From Winogradskyella sp. PC-19 (GTDB lineage Bacteria > Bacteroidota > Bacteroidia > Flavobacteriales > Flavobacteriaceae): a DNA stretch of 64,000 nt. Both the position numbers and the translations under genes were made by a program. Under the pieces are notes generated by a model. It was given only the letters and a program-made list of their open reading frames with translations. It ran no database searches and had not been told where the DNA came from. This document shows positions 12,630 through 21,437 of the stretch, in pieces (position 1 is the stretch's first letter; each line of letters starts with the position of its first letter). The stretch spans positions 847,145 to 911,144 of the forward strand of contig NZ_CP019332.1 of the NCBI RefSeq assembly GCF_002163855.1, given 5' to 3'.

Positions 12630-13037
12630 TTATTCAACAACTACTAAACTAAAGTCTTTACTGACATCATCAGAACATGTTGGACTAGAGTCAAAATAAC
12701 CATCTCTAAAGCTTTCGACATAAAGGTATACTCTAAAATTAAAAGTTCCAGTTTCTAATGGTCTTCCAATAAACTCAATACGTCTTGCGAAATAAATTAT
12801 ATCGATACCTTCAGGAATGTCGCCATAAATCTCAAAGAAGTAATCAAAGGCATTGTCATTTGCAGCATTATCAACTTCGGCAGTAATAATCTGAAAATAT
12901 TCTTCACCCAGAGTTGCACTAGCTATAGTATTTTCGTTGATTTCTGGGTCAATATCAAAAGCACATTCTAGAAACTCCTCACAAGAGGTTAAGACAAAAA
13001 AAGATAATAATAAGGGTAAGTAAAGTTTTGATTTCAT
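12630..13037 (-). CDS. Small lipoprotein with a putative Ig-like domain
   Basis: A 135-residue lipoprotein; the signal MKSKLYLPLLLSFFVLTSC ends in the lipobox LTSC. The mature part reads as a single beta-sandwich domain with the pattern (IPEGIDIIYFARRIEFIGRP, ETGTFNFRVYL) seen in putative Ig-like He_PIG domains of cell-surface proteins. It carries three further cysteines (in the LECAF segment and SPTCSDD). No enzymatic motif is visible and its partner is unknown. It is downstream of the SDR gene on the same strand with a 44-bp gap, so the two may share a transcript. Confidence 0.7.
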   Translation of the reverse strand: MKSKLYLPLLLSFFVLTSCEEFLECAFDIDPEINENTIASATLGEEYFQIITAEVDNAANDNAFDYFFEIYGDIPEGIDIIYFARRIEFIGRPLETGTFNFRVYLYVESFRDGYFDSSPTCSDDVSKDFSLVVVE

Positions 13038-13081
13038 GATGAAAGATTTTCTCTTTCAATTCACAAAAAACATACCAAAAT

Positions 13082-13885
13082 TTATAAATTGTAGTGATTC
13101 ATTAATAGTTTTTCGTAAACCTTATCTGGAAGAATTCGTTTTAAAACTATAGAAAACTTCTGCATAAAAGCACCTACTTTGTAATGAATCTTTGGATTAT
13201 TACTATTAATAATTTTCAAAATAACCTCTGCTACTTCTTTTGGGTTACCGCCAGAATCTACATGTGCATCCATAGTATTTAACGTCTCGCCATATGTCTT
13301 TTTATAGGGAGAATTTTCTAAGACTGGCGCATGGTAACGTCCAGCAGCTATATTAGTAGCAAAGTCGCCAGGTGCCAAATTACACATGTGTACATTAAAA
13401 GCCTTGAGTTCCATCCTAAAAGCTTCAGTAACTAGTTCTAAAGCGCCTTTACTTGCACTATAAATACCACGGTAAGGCAATCCCATATAACCAGCAATGG
13501 ATGTGATATTAATAATCAAACCGCTTTTCCTATCTCGCATACTTGGCAAAACTGCTTTGATAACATTTATGGGACCAAAAAGATTGGTTTCGAAGTTTCG
13601 TTTTATTTCTTCATCAGGAATTTCCTCAATTGGACCAGTAATTCCTGCACCTGCATTATTGACTAGAACGTCTATCTTTCCCTCTTTATCTAATACCTCG
13701 TCAATACAACTAGTAATAGTATTTCCTTCTGTAACATCTAAAGCGACTAACGTAAATTCGCTATTGGTATACTTATCCGGATTTCGGCTTGTACCATAAA
13801 CTATAAATCCTTTAGTTTTTAAAAACTCACCTATGGATTTTCCAATCCCTGAAGAACCGCCAGTAATTAATACAACTTTAGACAT
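13082..13885 (-). CDS. Short-chain dehydrogenase/reductase (SDR)
   Basis: A 267-residue classical SDR. It shows the Rossmann glycine motif TGGSSGIG (8-15), the structural NNAG (76-79), and the catalytic Ser129, Tyr142 and Lys146 (YSASKGALELV). The Ser-Arg after the second strand (GTSRNPD) favours NADPH over NADH. Members oxidise or reduce alcohols and ketones, and the substrate cannot be read from sequence. The C-terminal tail (KIHYKVGAFMQKFSIVLKRILP) suggests a lipid or sterol-like substrate group, but this is weak. The gene lies back to back with the SRP RNA gene. Confidence 0.9.
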   Translation of the reverse strand: MSKVVLITGGSSGIGKSIGEFLKTKGFIVYGTSRNPDKYTNSEFTLVALDVTEGNTITSCIDEVLDKEGKIDVLVNNAGAGITGPIEEIPDEEIKRNFETNLFGPINVIKAVLPSMRDRKSGLIINITSIAGYMGLPYRGIYSASKGALELVTEAFRMELKAFNVHMCNLAPGDFATNIAAGRYHAPVLENSPYKKTYGETLNTMDAHVDSGGNPKEVAEVILKIINSNNPKIHYKVGAFMQKFSIVLKRILPDKVYEKLLMNHYNL

Positions 13886-13964
13886 AAGATATTATAATTT
13901 TAATGCTGAAAAATACAAATTTCAAAACTATTCAATGTGAAGAAAATATTTCAGTTTTGGGTAC

Positions 13965-14065
13965 AAAAAAAGGCAAGCTACCTACATCACACCGCTACGA
14001 CCATTTACCTTTGCTTCGTTCCCGACCTGGAGGATTCAACAGGAGCTGGTTGTGTAGGACTTGCC
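13965..14065 (-). ncRNA. ffs: Signal recognition particle RNA (small 4.5S type)
   Basis: The minus strand between 14065 and 13972 has the diagnostic SRP apical loop AGGTCGGGAACGAAGCAAAGG, the binding site for the Ffh M domain. The ends pair: the 5' segment GGCAAGTCCTACAC matches the 3' segment GTGTGATGTAGGTAGCTTGCC. The 3' end runs into a T7 tract that ends transcription at the base of the long hairpin. A full Bacteroidetes promoter lies immediately upstream. With Ffh the RNA targets membrane proteins to the translocon. An open frame on the opposite strand passes through this locus and should not be read as coding. Confidence 0.95.
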
Positions 14066-14070
14066 GGCTG

Positions 14071-14100
14071 CAAAGATACAACCTTTTAATACTTTCACAA
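14071..14100 (-). promoter_or_regulatory. Bacteroidetes promoter of the SRP RNA
   Basis: On the minus strand, TTG (14100-14098) is followed by exactly 19 bp and TATCTTTG (14078-14071). This matches -33 TTG and -7 TAnnTTTG, with the RNA 5' end expected 5-7 nt downstream. Confidence 0.85.
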
Positions 14101-14154
14101 TATTTTTTTAATCCTATTTTTTATAAATATCTTGCACAAAACTTAATCAATTTT

Positions 14155-15177
14155 ATGTTTAGATTTAAATATTTAGCAGTCATAGTATTAGCAACTATTA
14201 TAGTAGGCTGCGCTACCGAAAAGCCTAAGCTTACGGTAAAAACTTCAGCAAAGAAAAATATAGCCACTCTTGGACAGACTGTAAAGTTATCACTTTATAA
14301 CCCTGATGGTGTAAGTGTAAATTCGATAGATTATCAATTAGAAGGAAAAACAATTACCGGAAATTTAAAAGTAAACGGTAAACTTGGCAAACAAGATTTG
14401 GTAGCTAAAGTAATTTCTGGAAATGATACAATTATAGCCGAAAGTGATTTGGTCGTCTTAAATAATAGTCGTCCAGACATATACACCTATGAGATTATTA
14501 ATACATATCCTCATGACCCAACATCTTACACACAAGGTTTAGAATTTTACAAAGGTGAGCTTTATGAAAGTACTGGTCAATTTGGTGAATCCAAACTGAG
14601 AAAAGTTGATTATAAAACCGGAGAAGTTTTAAAGAACATAAATCTTAATAGTGGCTACTTTGCAGAAGGGCTTACCATCTTAGACGATAAGATTTACCAA
14701 CTCACTTGGAAAGCAGATACCGGAATTATATATGACGTTAATACATTCGAAAAATTAGGCATCTTCAGATATGACCTGAGCAAAGAAGGTTGGGGATTAT
14801 GCAACAATGGTAAGTCTTTGTACAAATCTGATGGTACGGAAAATATCTGGACATTAAATACTACTACTTTTACTGAAGATGATAAAATACAGGCATATAC
14901 CAACACAGGTAAAATTGGAAGACTAAATGAGCTAGAATGGATTAATGGAAAAATTTATGCCAACATTTACGAAAAAAATGGTGTCGCTATAATAAATCCT
15001 CTAAACGGAGCAACAGAAGGTGTTATTGACTTTACACCATTGACTAAGTTAATTGCAAATTTTTCGGCTAATGATAATGTTCTTAATGGTATTGCCTACA
15101 ATTCTGAAACTGAAACAGTTTTTGTAACTGGAAAACGTTGGGATAAACTATTTGAAGTTAAGATTGTAAAAAAATAA
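14155..15177 (+). CDS. Glutaminyl-peptide cyclotransferase lipoprotein (beta-propeller type)
   Basis: A 340-residue protein starting at the ATG at 14155 (MFRFKYLAVIVLATIIVGC), which yields a lipoprotein signal with a VGC lipobox. The longer upstream frame runs antisense through the SRP RNA and is rejected. After an N-terminal Ig-like stretch (about 25-105) the protein has the plant/bacterial glutamine cyclotransferase pattern: YEIINTYPHDPTSYTQGLEF, LYESTGQFGES, FAEGLTIL, LYKSDGTE and the LNELEWINGKIYAN core. These enzymes convert N-terminal Gln to pyroglutamate. In this phylum the substrates are thought to be exported proteins cut just before Gln, and this window contains at least eight. The thioesterase gene begins 3 nt after its stop. 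Confidence 0.9.
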   Translation: MFRFKYLAVIVLATIIVGCATEKPKLTVKTSAKKNIATLGQTVKLSLYNPDGVSVNSIDYQLEGKTITGNLKVNGKLGKQDLVAKVISGNDTIIAESDLVVLNNSRPDIYTYEIINTYPHDPTSYTQGLEFYKGELYESTGQFGESKLRKVDYKTGEVLKNINLNSGYFAEGLTILDDKIYQLTWKADTGIIYDVNTFEKLGIFRYDLSKEGWGLCNNGKSLYKSDGTENIWTLNTTTFTEDDKIQAYTNTGKIGRLNELEWINGKIYANIYEKNGVAIINPLNGATEGVIDFTPLTKLIANFSANDNVLNGIAYNSETETVFVTGKRWDKLFEVKIVKK

Positions 15178-15180
15178 ACA

Positions 15181-15570
15181 TTGCAAATCTTTAAAAAAGA
15201 AATTAAGGTCGTTCAAGACGATTTAGACCAACTTAATCACGTTAACAATGTACGCTATGTCCAATGGATTCAGGATATAGCTGAAGCACATTGGCTTAAA
15301 AATGCATCACAAAACATATTAGATAATTATTATTGGGTACTGGTAAAGCATACTATCAATTACAAAGGGCAAGCCTTTTTAGGAGATACAGTTTTAATCA
15401 AAACCTTTGTAGAATCTTCAAAAGGCGTTAGCTCTATTAGAAAAGTAGAAATGCATAATCAAAACTCAGAAAAACTAATTATTACTTCTGAAACTAAATG
15501 GTGTTTAATAGATAAAAAAAATAATCGTCCTACTCGTATTACCTCTGAAATAGCAGAGATGTTTAATTAA
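15181..15570 (+). CDS. Acyl-CoA thioesterase, 4-hydroxybenzoyl-CoA thioesterase-like hotdog protein
   Basis: A 129-residue hotdog-fold protein with the motif DDLDQLNHVNNVRYVQW, equivalent to the D-x-x-GH-x-N-x-x-Y active-site loop of the YbgC/FadM-type thioesterases. It should hydrolyse acyl-CoA thioesters in the cytoplasm; substrate unknown. The only suitable start is TTG at 15181, since the conserved fold begins seven residues later and no ATG precedes it in frame. It begins 3 nt after the glutaminyl cyclase stop, indicating co-transcription and probable translational coupling despite unrelated functions. Confidence 0.85.
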   Translation: MQIFKKEIKVVQDDLDQLNHVNNVRYVQWIQDIAEAHWLKNASQNILDNYYWVLVKHTINYKGQAFLGDTVLIKTFVESSKGVSSIRKVEMHNQNSEKLIITSETKWCLIDKKNNRPTRITSEIAEMFN

Positions 15571-15654
15571 CGTTTCATTAGGTTAAAATTTATCAAAATC
15601 AGTTTTCTGACTAAAAATAATAAACGTACTTGCACATTAGCTAACCCATCAAGA

Positions 15655-16404
15655 ATGTTCAAAAAACTATTTTCTTTTCTCCTTTTAGTATTATCTATAT
15701 TCTCATTCTCACAAGAAATTAATGGTATTGTCTATGATGCAGAAGCTAGAGTTAAAGGTGTTAAAGTATTAAACATTACCAAAAAAATACTCACGGCTAC
15801 AAATGACGAAGGTATATTTACTCTGAAAGCAAATGTAAATGACACACTTACATTTCAATCAGTTTTTTACAAACCCATTATGGTAATTGTTAAACCAGAT
15901 TATTTTGAAGGCACTTATGTTTTTGAACTTCAAAAAATCATTAATGAGCTAGATGCGGTTAATATCAAAGACAAACCAAAAGAAAAACTCTTTGGAGAAA
16001 AAGCATTTAATGCAAACTTAAAAGAAGTCATTGCCACAGATAAAAAAAAAGAACCTCAAAAATATAATGCTACTCCTAAATATGGTTTAGACTTTATTCA
16101 GGTCGCCAAACTAATTGGCAAACTCTTTAAAAAGAAAAAGAAAGAAATACCTAATACTTTAAAATATAATCAATACAAACTTCTTTTTGCTGAAAACAAT
16201 TTTTTCACTAAAAAAATGCTTGTTAATGATTTAAAAATCCACGAAAAATACCATTCGCTTTTTTATGAATTTTTAGAAGAGAAGGCGATTCCAGAAACTA
16301 AGCTCAGTTACAATATGCGTCTTCAACTTCTTGATGAATTTACACTTTACAGTCAAGAGTTTTTGATAATCGTAGAAATGGCTGAGGAAAAAGTAAAAGA
16401 TTAA
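15655..16404 (+). CDS. Exported CarboxypepD_reg-like protein
   Basis: A 249-residue exported protein. A signal peptide ends in IFSFSQ, with Gln expected as the first mature residue. Residues about 20-100 form a carboxypeptidase regulatory-like beta-sandwich (EINGIVYDAEARVKGVKVLN, NDEGIFTLKANVNDTLTFQS), the domain that also opens SusC-type receptors. A linker of Lys-rich sequence follows, then an all-helical C-terminal domain (about 170-245). It is related in architecture to the protein at 26213-27022, including the NDTL turn. It has no TonB plug or barrel, so it is a stand-alone periplasmic or surface protein of unknown role. Confidence 0.75.
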   Translation: MFKKLFSFLLLVLSIFSFSQEINGIVYDAEARVKGVKVLNITKKILTATNDEGIFTLKANVNDTLTFQSVFYKPIMVIVKPDYFEGTYVFELQKIINELDAVNIKDKPKEKLFGEKAFNANLKEVIATDKKKEPQKYNATPKYGLDFIQVAKLIGKLFKKKKKEIPNTLKYNQYKLLFAENNFFTKKMLVNDLKIHEKYHSLFYEFLEEKAIPETKLSYNMRLQLLDEFTLYSQEFLIIVEMAEEKVKD

Positions 16405-16479
16405 TCATTCTTTTCTGTCACTATACTAAATCATAATTTGAAAAGTTATATTTTTAACCAGAAATAACATTTTCACTAT

Positions 16480-18057
16480 ATGAAGCGATTGCTATACTTC
16501 TTTATTTGTTTTGGAGTTCTAATTTTTTGGAGTTCTTGTCGTAACGATTTCGAATTCACACCAAGTACAGGAAACTTAGAATTTGCGAGAGACACAGTGT
16601 ATTTAGATACCGTTTTTAATAATATTGGCTCCAGCACATACAACCTAAAAGTTTACAATCGCAGTGATGAAGATATTGTAATTCCGACGATTCAGTTAGA
16701 ACGCGGAACCGCTTCTTTTTACAGAATGAATGTCGATGGTGGTACTGGCAACGAAGGCACACCACAAGAAGGTAAGTTTTTTGAAAACGTAGAATTATTG
16801 GCTAAAGACAGTCTTTTTATTTTTATTGAAACAACAATAGACATTGCTACTTTACCAACTTTGGATACAGAGTTTTTATATACCGATAGAATTTTATTTG
16901 ATGGTGGAACCAATCAACAAGATGTCGATTTAGTAACCTTAGTTAAAGATGCGGTATTTATTTATCCGGATTTTCAAGGAAACACCACCATGTTCGAGAA
17001 TCTAAATTTTGATGTCGATGGAGACGGAATTGTTGACGAAACATCGCTTCCTGGACGCTTTTTAACCAATTCAGAATTAACATTTACTAATGAAAAACCC
17101 TACGTTATTTATGGTTATGCTGCTACGCCTGAAGGCGAAACCCTAACAATGGAAGCTGGTGCACGTGTACATTTTCATGCGGATTCTGGGATTTTAATTA
17201 CTAATAACTCTACCCTAACTATTAATGGTGCTTCTAGTAGTGACCAAGAACTTTTAGAAAACGAAGTAATTCTTGAAGGTGATAGATTAGAACCAATCTT
17301 TGAAGACGTCCCAGGACAATGGGGAACAGTTTATTTATTCAATGGAAGTGTCAGTAACACTATAAACCATGCTACTATAAAGAATGCTACTATTGGTGTT
17401 TTAGCAGAAGGTAATGACGATGCACCAACTGATAAACTAACCATTACAAATTCTCAGATTTACAATACAAGTTCGTTTGGCCTTTTGGGAAGAGCAACTT
17501 CAATATCGGCAGAAAATGTTGTGATTAATAACTCTGGACAATCCTCTTTTGCTGGAACTGTAGGCGGAAAATATAATTTTACACACTGCACTATTGCTAA
17601 CTATTGGAATAACAGTTTTAGACAGTTTCCAGCAGTTTTACTAAACGATTTTACACAAATAGACGAAACTACAATTGGAACAAATCCATTGATAGAAGCC
17701 AATTTTAATAACTGTATTATCTACGGAAATGATAATCCAGAATTTATCTTAGACCAACAAGGTGATGATTTTAGTTTTAAGTTTACTAACTGCTTATTAC
17801 GTTTCGATAACAGTAATTTAGAAGGTACAACCAATTACGTGTTTAGTGATATGACTTTCTATGATAGTAACATTTTCAACGCAGACCCTGATTTTAAAGC
17901 ACCATTTGATAACTTAATGCAAATCGGTGAAGATTCTGGAGCAAATGGTATAGGAAGCACGATTTTCTCTACACAAGTGCCATTTGATTTATTAAATACA
18001 TCTCGTTCTGCTTCTCCAGATGCTGGTGCTTTTGAGAGTGTTATTTTTGATGATTAA
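16480..18057 (+). CDS. Large lipoprotein with a right-handed beta-helix domain
   Basis: A 525-residue lipoprotein (signal ending in SSC near residue 20). The first 150 residues include an Ig-like portion (YLDTVFNNIGSSTYNLKVYN) of the kind that precedes repeats in flavobacterial surface proteins. From about residue 200 on, short repeats rich in Asn, Thr and Ile (LTITNSQIYNTSSFGLLGRA, NHATIKNATIGVLAEG, NFNNCIIYGND) are typical of a parallel beta-helix of the pectate-lyase type. A DVDGDGIVDE segment looks like a calcium loop. No catalytic residues can be assigned. The downstream gene overlaps its stop codon by 8 nt. Confidence 0.75.
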   Translation: MKRLLYFFICFGVLIFWSSCRNDFEFTPSTGNLEFARDTVYLDTVFNNIGSSTYNLKVYNRSDEDIVIPTIQLERGTASFYRMNVDGGTGNEGTPQEGKFFENVELLAKDSLFIFIETTIDIATLPTLDTEFLYTDRILFDGGTNQQDVDLVTLVKDAVFIYPDFQGNTTMFENLNFDVDGDGIVDETSLPGRFLTNSELTFTNEKPYVIYGYAATPEGETLTMEAGARVHFHADSGILITNNSTLTINGASSSDQELLENEVILEGDRLEPIFEDVPGQWGTVYLFNGSVSNTINHATIKNATIGVLAEGNDDAPTDKLTITNSQIYNTSSFGLLGRATSISAENVVINNSGQSSFAGTVGGKYNFTHCTIANYWNNSFRQFPAVLLNDFTQIDETTIGTNPLIEANFNNCIIYGNDNPEFILDQQGDDFSFKFTNCLLRFDNSNLEGTTNYVFSDMTFYDSNIFNADPDFKAPFDNLMQIGEDSGANGIGSTIFSTQVPFDLLNTSRSASPDAGAFESVIFDD

Positions 18058-18604
18058 TATGATTAACAAACCTTTTGTTAAGTTAAACGATTCTGATTGG
18101 TCGATAATAATTAATGAAATAAATCGTCTTTTTCAAACTGAAATTTTATTTCCAACAGAAGAAGTTATCGTTTCATTTTTTGTAAATGTTCTTAATAATA
18201 AAGATGAATTCCAACTTTTAAAAACTGAAGAAATTCCTGAAAAAATAGAAATTATATATTCGCCTTCAGATGCTGTGATGTCATGGTTAAGAGCTTCAGC
18301 AGATAGTGAAACTCATAACTATGAAGCCTTAAAAAACGAACCCGAAATAGATTTAGATAGTTATTCATTTTATATTGGAGATGAACTAGCCCAAAAAGTA
18401 TTTGATAATCTTCAAGTTGACTATTCTGAAGAGTTTGAAGACGAAGTTGAAGATGCTTATGACTTTTGGGATGATAAATTTGAATTGGAAGTGAATTTTG
18501 CGAAAAAATGTTGGCAAAAAGCACTTACTAAAACTAATAAATCAGTCATTGGTGTTTTTGTCGCAGGTGATAGCAGTAATGAAGAGATAATTCTAAATAA
18601 CTAA
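18050..18604 (+). CDS. Hypothetical acidic cytoplasmic protein
   Basis: A 184-residue protein, strongly acidic in the centre (EDEVEDAYDFWDDKFELEV) and without signal or membrane segments. I recognise no family. Two starts are possible, the ATG at 18050 and the ATG at 18059. The first is favoured because it overlaps the stop codon of the beta-helix lipoprotein by 8 nt (ATGATTAA), the same junction type seen at three other places in the window. It ends just before a strong bidirectional terminator. Confidence 0.65.
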   Translation: MINMINKPFVKLNDSDWSIIINEINRLFQTEILFPTEEVIVSFFVNVLNNKDEFQLLKTEEIPEKIEIIYSPSDAVMSWLRASADSETHNYEALKNEPEIDLDSYSFYIGDELAQKVFDNLQVDYSEEFEDEVEDAYDFWDDKFELEVNFAKKCWQKALTKTNKSVIGVFVAGDSSNEEIILNN

Positions 18605-18607
18605 ATA

Positions 18608-18637
18608 GAAAAGCCTTTCCAAATTGGAAAGGCTTTT
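18608..18637. terminator. Bidirectional intrinsic terminator
   Basis: GCCTTTCC-AAATT-GGAAAGGC with A-tract and T-tract flanks lies between the acidic protein gene and convergent glyA. Confidence 0.85.
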
Positions 18638-18657
18638 TATATATCAAAGAAATATAA

Positions 18658-19932
18658 TTATCCTTTAAACAATGGACGTCCACTCATCAAAGCATTTACT
18701 TTAGTTGCAACAGCTTCTAAAGTTGCTTCATCTTCGTAGTTATTAATCACCTCATCTATTAAATCAACTACAAAAGCCATATCATCTTCTTTTAAACCAC
18801 GAGTGGTTATTGCTGGTGTACCAACTCTAATTCCTGAAGTCACAAATGGAGATTCTGTATCAAAAGGTACCATATTTTTATTCACGGTAATATCTGCTTT
18901 TACAAGTGCTTGCTCAGCAGCTTTACCTGTAATATCTTTATTTCTTAAATCAATAAGCATCATGTGGTTGTCAGTACCACCTGAAATTAAATGGTAGTCT
19001 TTAGCTACAAATGCTTTTGCCATAGCATCTGCATTTGCTTTTACTTGTAACATATAATGTAAAAAATCATCCGCTAAAGCTTCGCCAAAGGCGATTGCTT
19101 TTGCACCAATTACATGCATTAATGGACCACCTTGATTTCCTGGAAAAATACCAGAATCTAAAAGACCTGACATTTTACGTAGATTTCCATTTTTCAATTT
19201 TAACCCAAATGGGTTTTCAAAATTTTCGCCCATCATTATTAATCCACCACGAGGTCCACGTAACGTTTTATGTGTGGTTGTTGTCACGATATGGCAATGT
19301 GGCATTGGGTCGCTTAAAATACCTTTGGCAATTAAACCAGATGGATGAGAGATATCTGCTAATAACAAAGCACCTACATTATCGGCAACTTCTCTAAACT
19401 TAGCAAAATCTATATCTCGAGAGTATGCAGATGCGCCAGCAATAATCATTTTTGGCTTTTCTTTTTCAGCTTGGTCCGATAACATATCGTAATCTATATA
19501 ACCTGTATCTTTTTTTACACCGTAAAATGTAGGGTTGTATAAACGTCCCGAAAAATTAACAGGAGAACCGTGCGTTAAATGGCCGCCATGAGACAAATCA
19601 AAACCCAAAATAGTATCTCCAGGTTTTAAACAAGCATGATATACAGCTGTGTTTGCCTGACTCCCAGAATGTGGTTGCACATTGGCATATGCGGCACCAA
19701 ACAAAGATTTTGCGCGGTCAATAGCGATTGTTTCGACCTCGTCGACCACTTCGCAACCACCATAGTAGCGCTTACCTGGATAACCTTCGGCATATTTATT
19801 TGTCAAAACCGAACCTTGCGCCTCCATAACCTGTGGACTTGCAAAATTTTCAGATGCAATAAGTTCTATTCCATCGATTTGACGTTCTTTTTCAGCTTCA
19901 ATTAATTCAAAAATTTGTTCGTCGCGTTGCAT
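18658..19932 (-). CDS. glyA: Serine hydroxymethyltransferase
   Basis: A 424-residue PLP enzyme that interconverts serine plus tetrahydrofolate with glycine plus methylene-tetrahydrofolate, feeding one-carbon metabolism. Family landmarks are [12 protein letters not shown] near the N-terminus, [16 protein letters not shown], the PLP-stacking HGGHLTHG, and the Schiff-base Lys222 in [14 protein letters not shown]. The full length and conserved C-terminal [14 protein letters not shown] are intact. Cytoplasmic homodimer or tetramer. It is divergent from fumarylacetoacetase and has its own -7 element (19961-19968). Confidence 0.98.
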   Translation of the reverse strand: MQRDEQIFELIEAEKERQIDGIELIASENFASPQVMEAQGSVLTNKYAEGYPGKRYYGGCEVVDEVETIAIDRAKSLFGAAYANVQPHSGSQANTAVYHACLKPGDTILGFDLSHGGHLTHGSPVNFSGRLYNPTFYGVKKDTGYIDYDMLSDQAEKEKPKMIIAGASAYSRDIDFAKFREVADNVGALLLADISHPSGLIAKGILSDPMPHCHIVTTTTHKTLRGPRGGLIMMGENFENPFGLKLKNGNLRKMSGLLDSGIFPGNQGGPLMHVIGAKAIAFGEALADDFLHYMLQVKANADAMAKAFVAKDYHLISGGTDNHMMLIDLRNKDITGKAAEQALVKADITVNKNMVPFDTESPFVTSGIRVGTPAITTRGLKEDDMAFVVDLIDEVINNYEDEATLEAVATKVNALMSGRPLFKG

Positions 19933-19960
19933 ATGCTTTAAAATGGTGTTAAATGAGCAT

Positions 19961-19968
19961 CAAAAATA
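19961..19968 (-). promoter_or_regulatory. -7 promoter element of glyA
   Basis: TATTTTTG on the minus strand fits TAnnTTTG and ends 28 bp before the glyA ATG. No good -33 TTG is visible. Confidence 0.5.
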
Positions 19969-20001
19969 CGAATTACATTAGTTTTAATTTGAAAAATCAT
20001 G

Positions 20002-20009
20002 TAGATTTG
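20002..20009 (+). promoter_or_regulatory. -7 promoter element of the fumarylacetoacetase gene
   Basis: TAGATTTG fits TAnnTTTG, ending 36 bp before the chosen ATG at 20046. Its position inside the longer open frame supports the downstream start. Confidence 0.4.
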
Positions 20010-20045
20010 AAAGTAAATAATGAACAATTAATCAACATAAGTAAT

Positions 20046-21338
20046 ATGCCGCTATCAGCCAACAATCCAAACAGAACATCATGGTTATACGTTAATAAAT
20101 ATTCTGATTTTCCAATTCAGAATATACCTTTTGGCGTGTTTTTGACCAAAGACGATATTATTACTATCGGAACTCGAATTGGTGATACTGCTATTGACTT
20201 AGGTGCTTTACATCAGTTGGGTTATTTTGATGGCATTCCTTTGACAGATGATATTTTTCTTCAAGATTCCTTAAATGATTTTATTGCAGATGGCCGTAAA
20301 ACATGGAGAGCTGTTAGAAACAGGATTGCTGAAATATTTGACAAAAACAACGACACGTTAAAAAACCACACAGCACATAAAGAAATTATATGCTTCCGCT
20401 TGGACGAAATAGAAATGAAAATGCCTGTGCTGGTTGGCGATTATACAGATTTCTATGCTAGTAAAGAGCATGCAACAAATGTTGGTACAATGTTTAGAGG
20501 TGCCGAAAACGCATTAATGCCAAATTGGTTACATATGCCAGTTGGTTACCATGGTAGAAGTTCTTCAATAATTACGACTCATACTCCAATACATAGACCT
20601 CAAGGACAAACACTTCCTGAAGGTGCAGACAAACCTGTATTTGGGCCAAGTAAATTAGTGGATTTTGAATTAGAAATGGCATTTATAACAACGGATGCTA
20701 ATGACTTAGGAGAACCAATTCCTATCGAAGAAGCTGAAGAGTATATCTTCGGTCTAGTAGTTTTTAACGACTGGTCTGCAAGAGATATCCAAAAATGGGA
20801 ATACGTACCTTTAGGTCCTTTTCTAGGGAAAAATTTCGCGTCTTCTATGTCGCCATGGATTGTAACTTTAGATGCTTTAGAACCATTTAGAGTTGAAAGT
20901 CCTAAACAAGATCCAAAACCACTGTCTTACTTAAGAACAAAAGGAAAGCACAGCTTTGATATTAAATTAGAAGCTGGTATCATCCCAAAAGATGGAAAAG
21001 AGACTACTGTATGTAAATCCAATTTTAAATACATGTATTGGAATATGGCACAACAATTAGCGCATCACACGATAAATGGTTGTCCTGTAAATTCTGGAGA
21101 CATGATGGGTAGCGGTACTATTTCTGGACCTACAGAAGATTCATATGGTTCCATGTTGGAATTATCTTGGAAGGGTACCAAACCTCTTAAGATGAAGGAT
21201 GGCACTGAACGAAAATTTATAAATGATTACGATACTGTTGTTATGCGTGGTTACTGCGAAAATGATGATGTTCGTATTGGTTTTGGTCAAGTAAAAACAC
21301 AATTATTACCAGTTTTTAACCCTAAGAAAAATAAATAA
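20046..21338 (+). CDS. fahA: Fumarylacetoacetase
   Basis: A 430-residue enzyme for the last step of tyrosine degradation, splitting fumarylacetoacetate into fumarate and acetoacetate. The frame is open from 19953, but I place the start at 20046 because family proteins open MPxSANxPNRxSW and a -7 element lies between the two. Catalytic and metal residues are visible: DFYASKEHATNVG (Asp135, Tyr137, catalytic His142), GYHGRSSSI, DFELEMAFI with two metal-binding acids, and FNDWSARDIQKWEYVPLGPF with further Asp and Lys. No other tyrosine catabolic gene is adjacent. A terminator follows the gene. Confidence 0.95.
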   Translation: MPLSANNPNRTSWLYVNKYSDFPIQNIPFGVFLTKDDIITIGTRIGDTAIDLGALHQLGYFDGIPLTDDIFLQDSLNDFIADGRKTWRAVRNRIAEIFDKNNDTLKNHTAHKEIICFRLDEIEMKMPVLVGDYTDFYASKEHATNVGTMFRGAENALMPNWLHMPVGYHGRSSSIITTHTPIHRPQGQTLPEGADKPVFGPSKLVDFELEMAFITTDANDLGEPIPIEEAEEYIFGLVVFNDWSARDIQKWEYVPLGPFLGKNFASSMSPWIVTLDALEPFRVESPKQDPKPLSYLRTKGKHSFDIKLEAGIIPKDGKETTVCKSNFKYMYWNMAQQLAHHTINGCPVNSGDMMGSGTISGPTEDSYGSMLELSWKGTKPLKMKDGTERKFINDYDTVVMRGYCENDDVRIGFGQVKTQLLPVFNPKKNK

Positions 21339-21355
21339 TAAGACACAAATACAAC

Positions 21356-21386
21356 AAAAAAGCTCAGTTTTATCTGGGCTTTTTTA
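21356..21386 (+). terminator. Intrinsic terminator after fahA
   Basis: AGCTCAG-TTTTAT-CTGGGCT with one G-U pair, followed by T6. It closely resembles the hairpin after the DEAD-box helicase gene. Confidence 0.8.
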
Positions 21387-21437
21387 TGTTTGGCACGCCT
21401 ATTGGAATCTACTATTGAAACCTTAAAACCTACGATT

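Noticed and set aside
13903-14154. Open frame extending the glutaminyl cyclase gene upstream
   Set aside because: It passes antisense through the SRP RNA and gives no signal peptide; the ATG at 14155 gives a clean lipoprotein start.
19953-20045. Longer N-terminus for fumarylacetoacetase
   Set aside because: Residues before the ATG at 20046 do not resemble the family and a -7 element lies inside the stretch.
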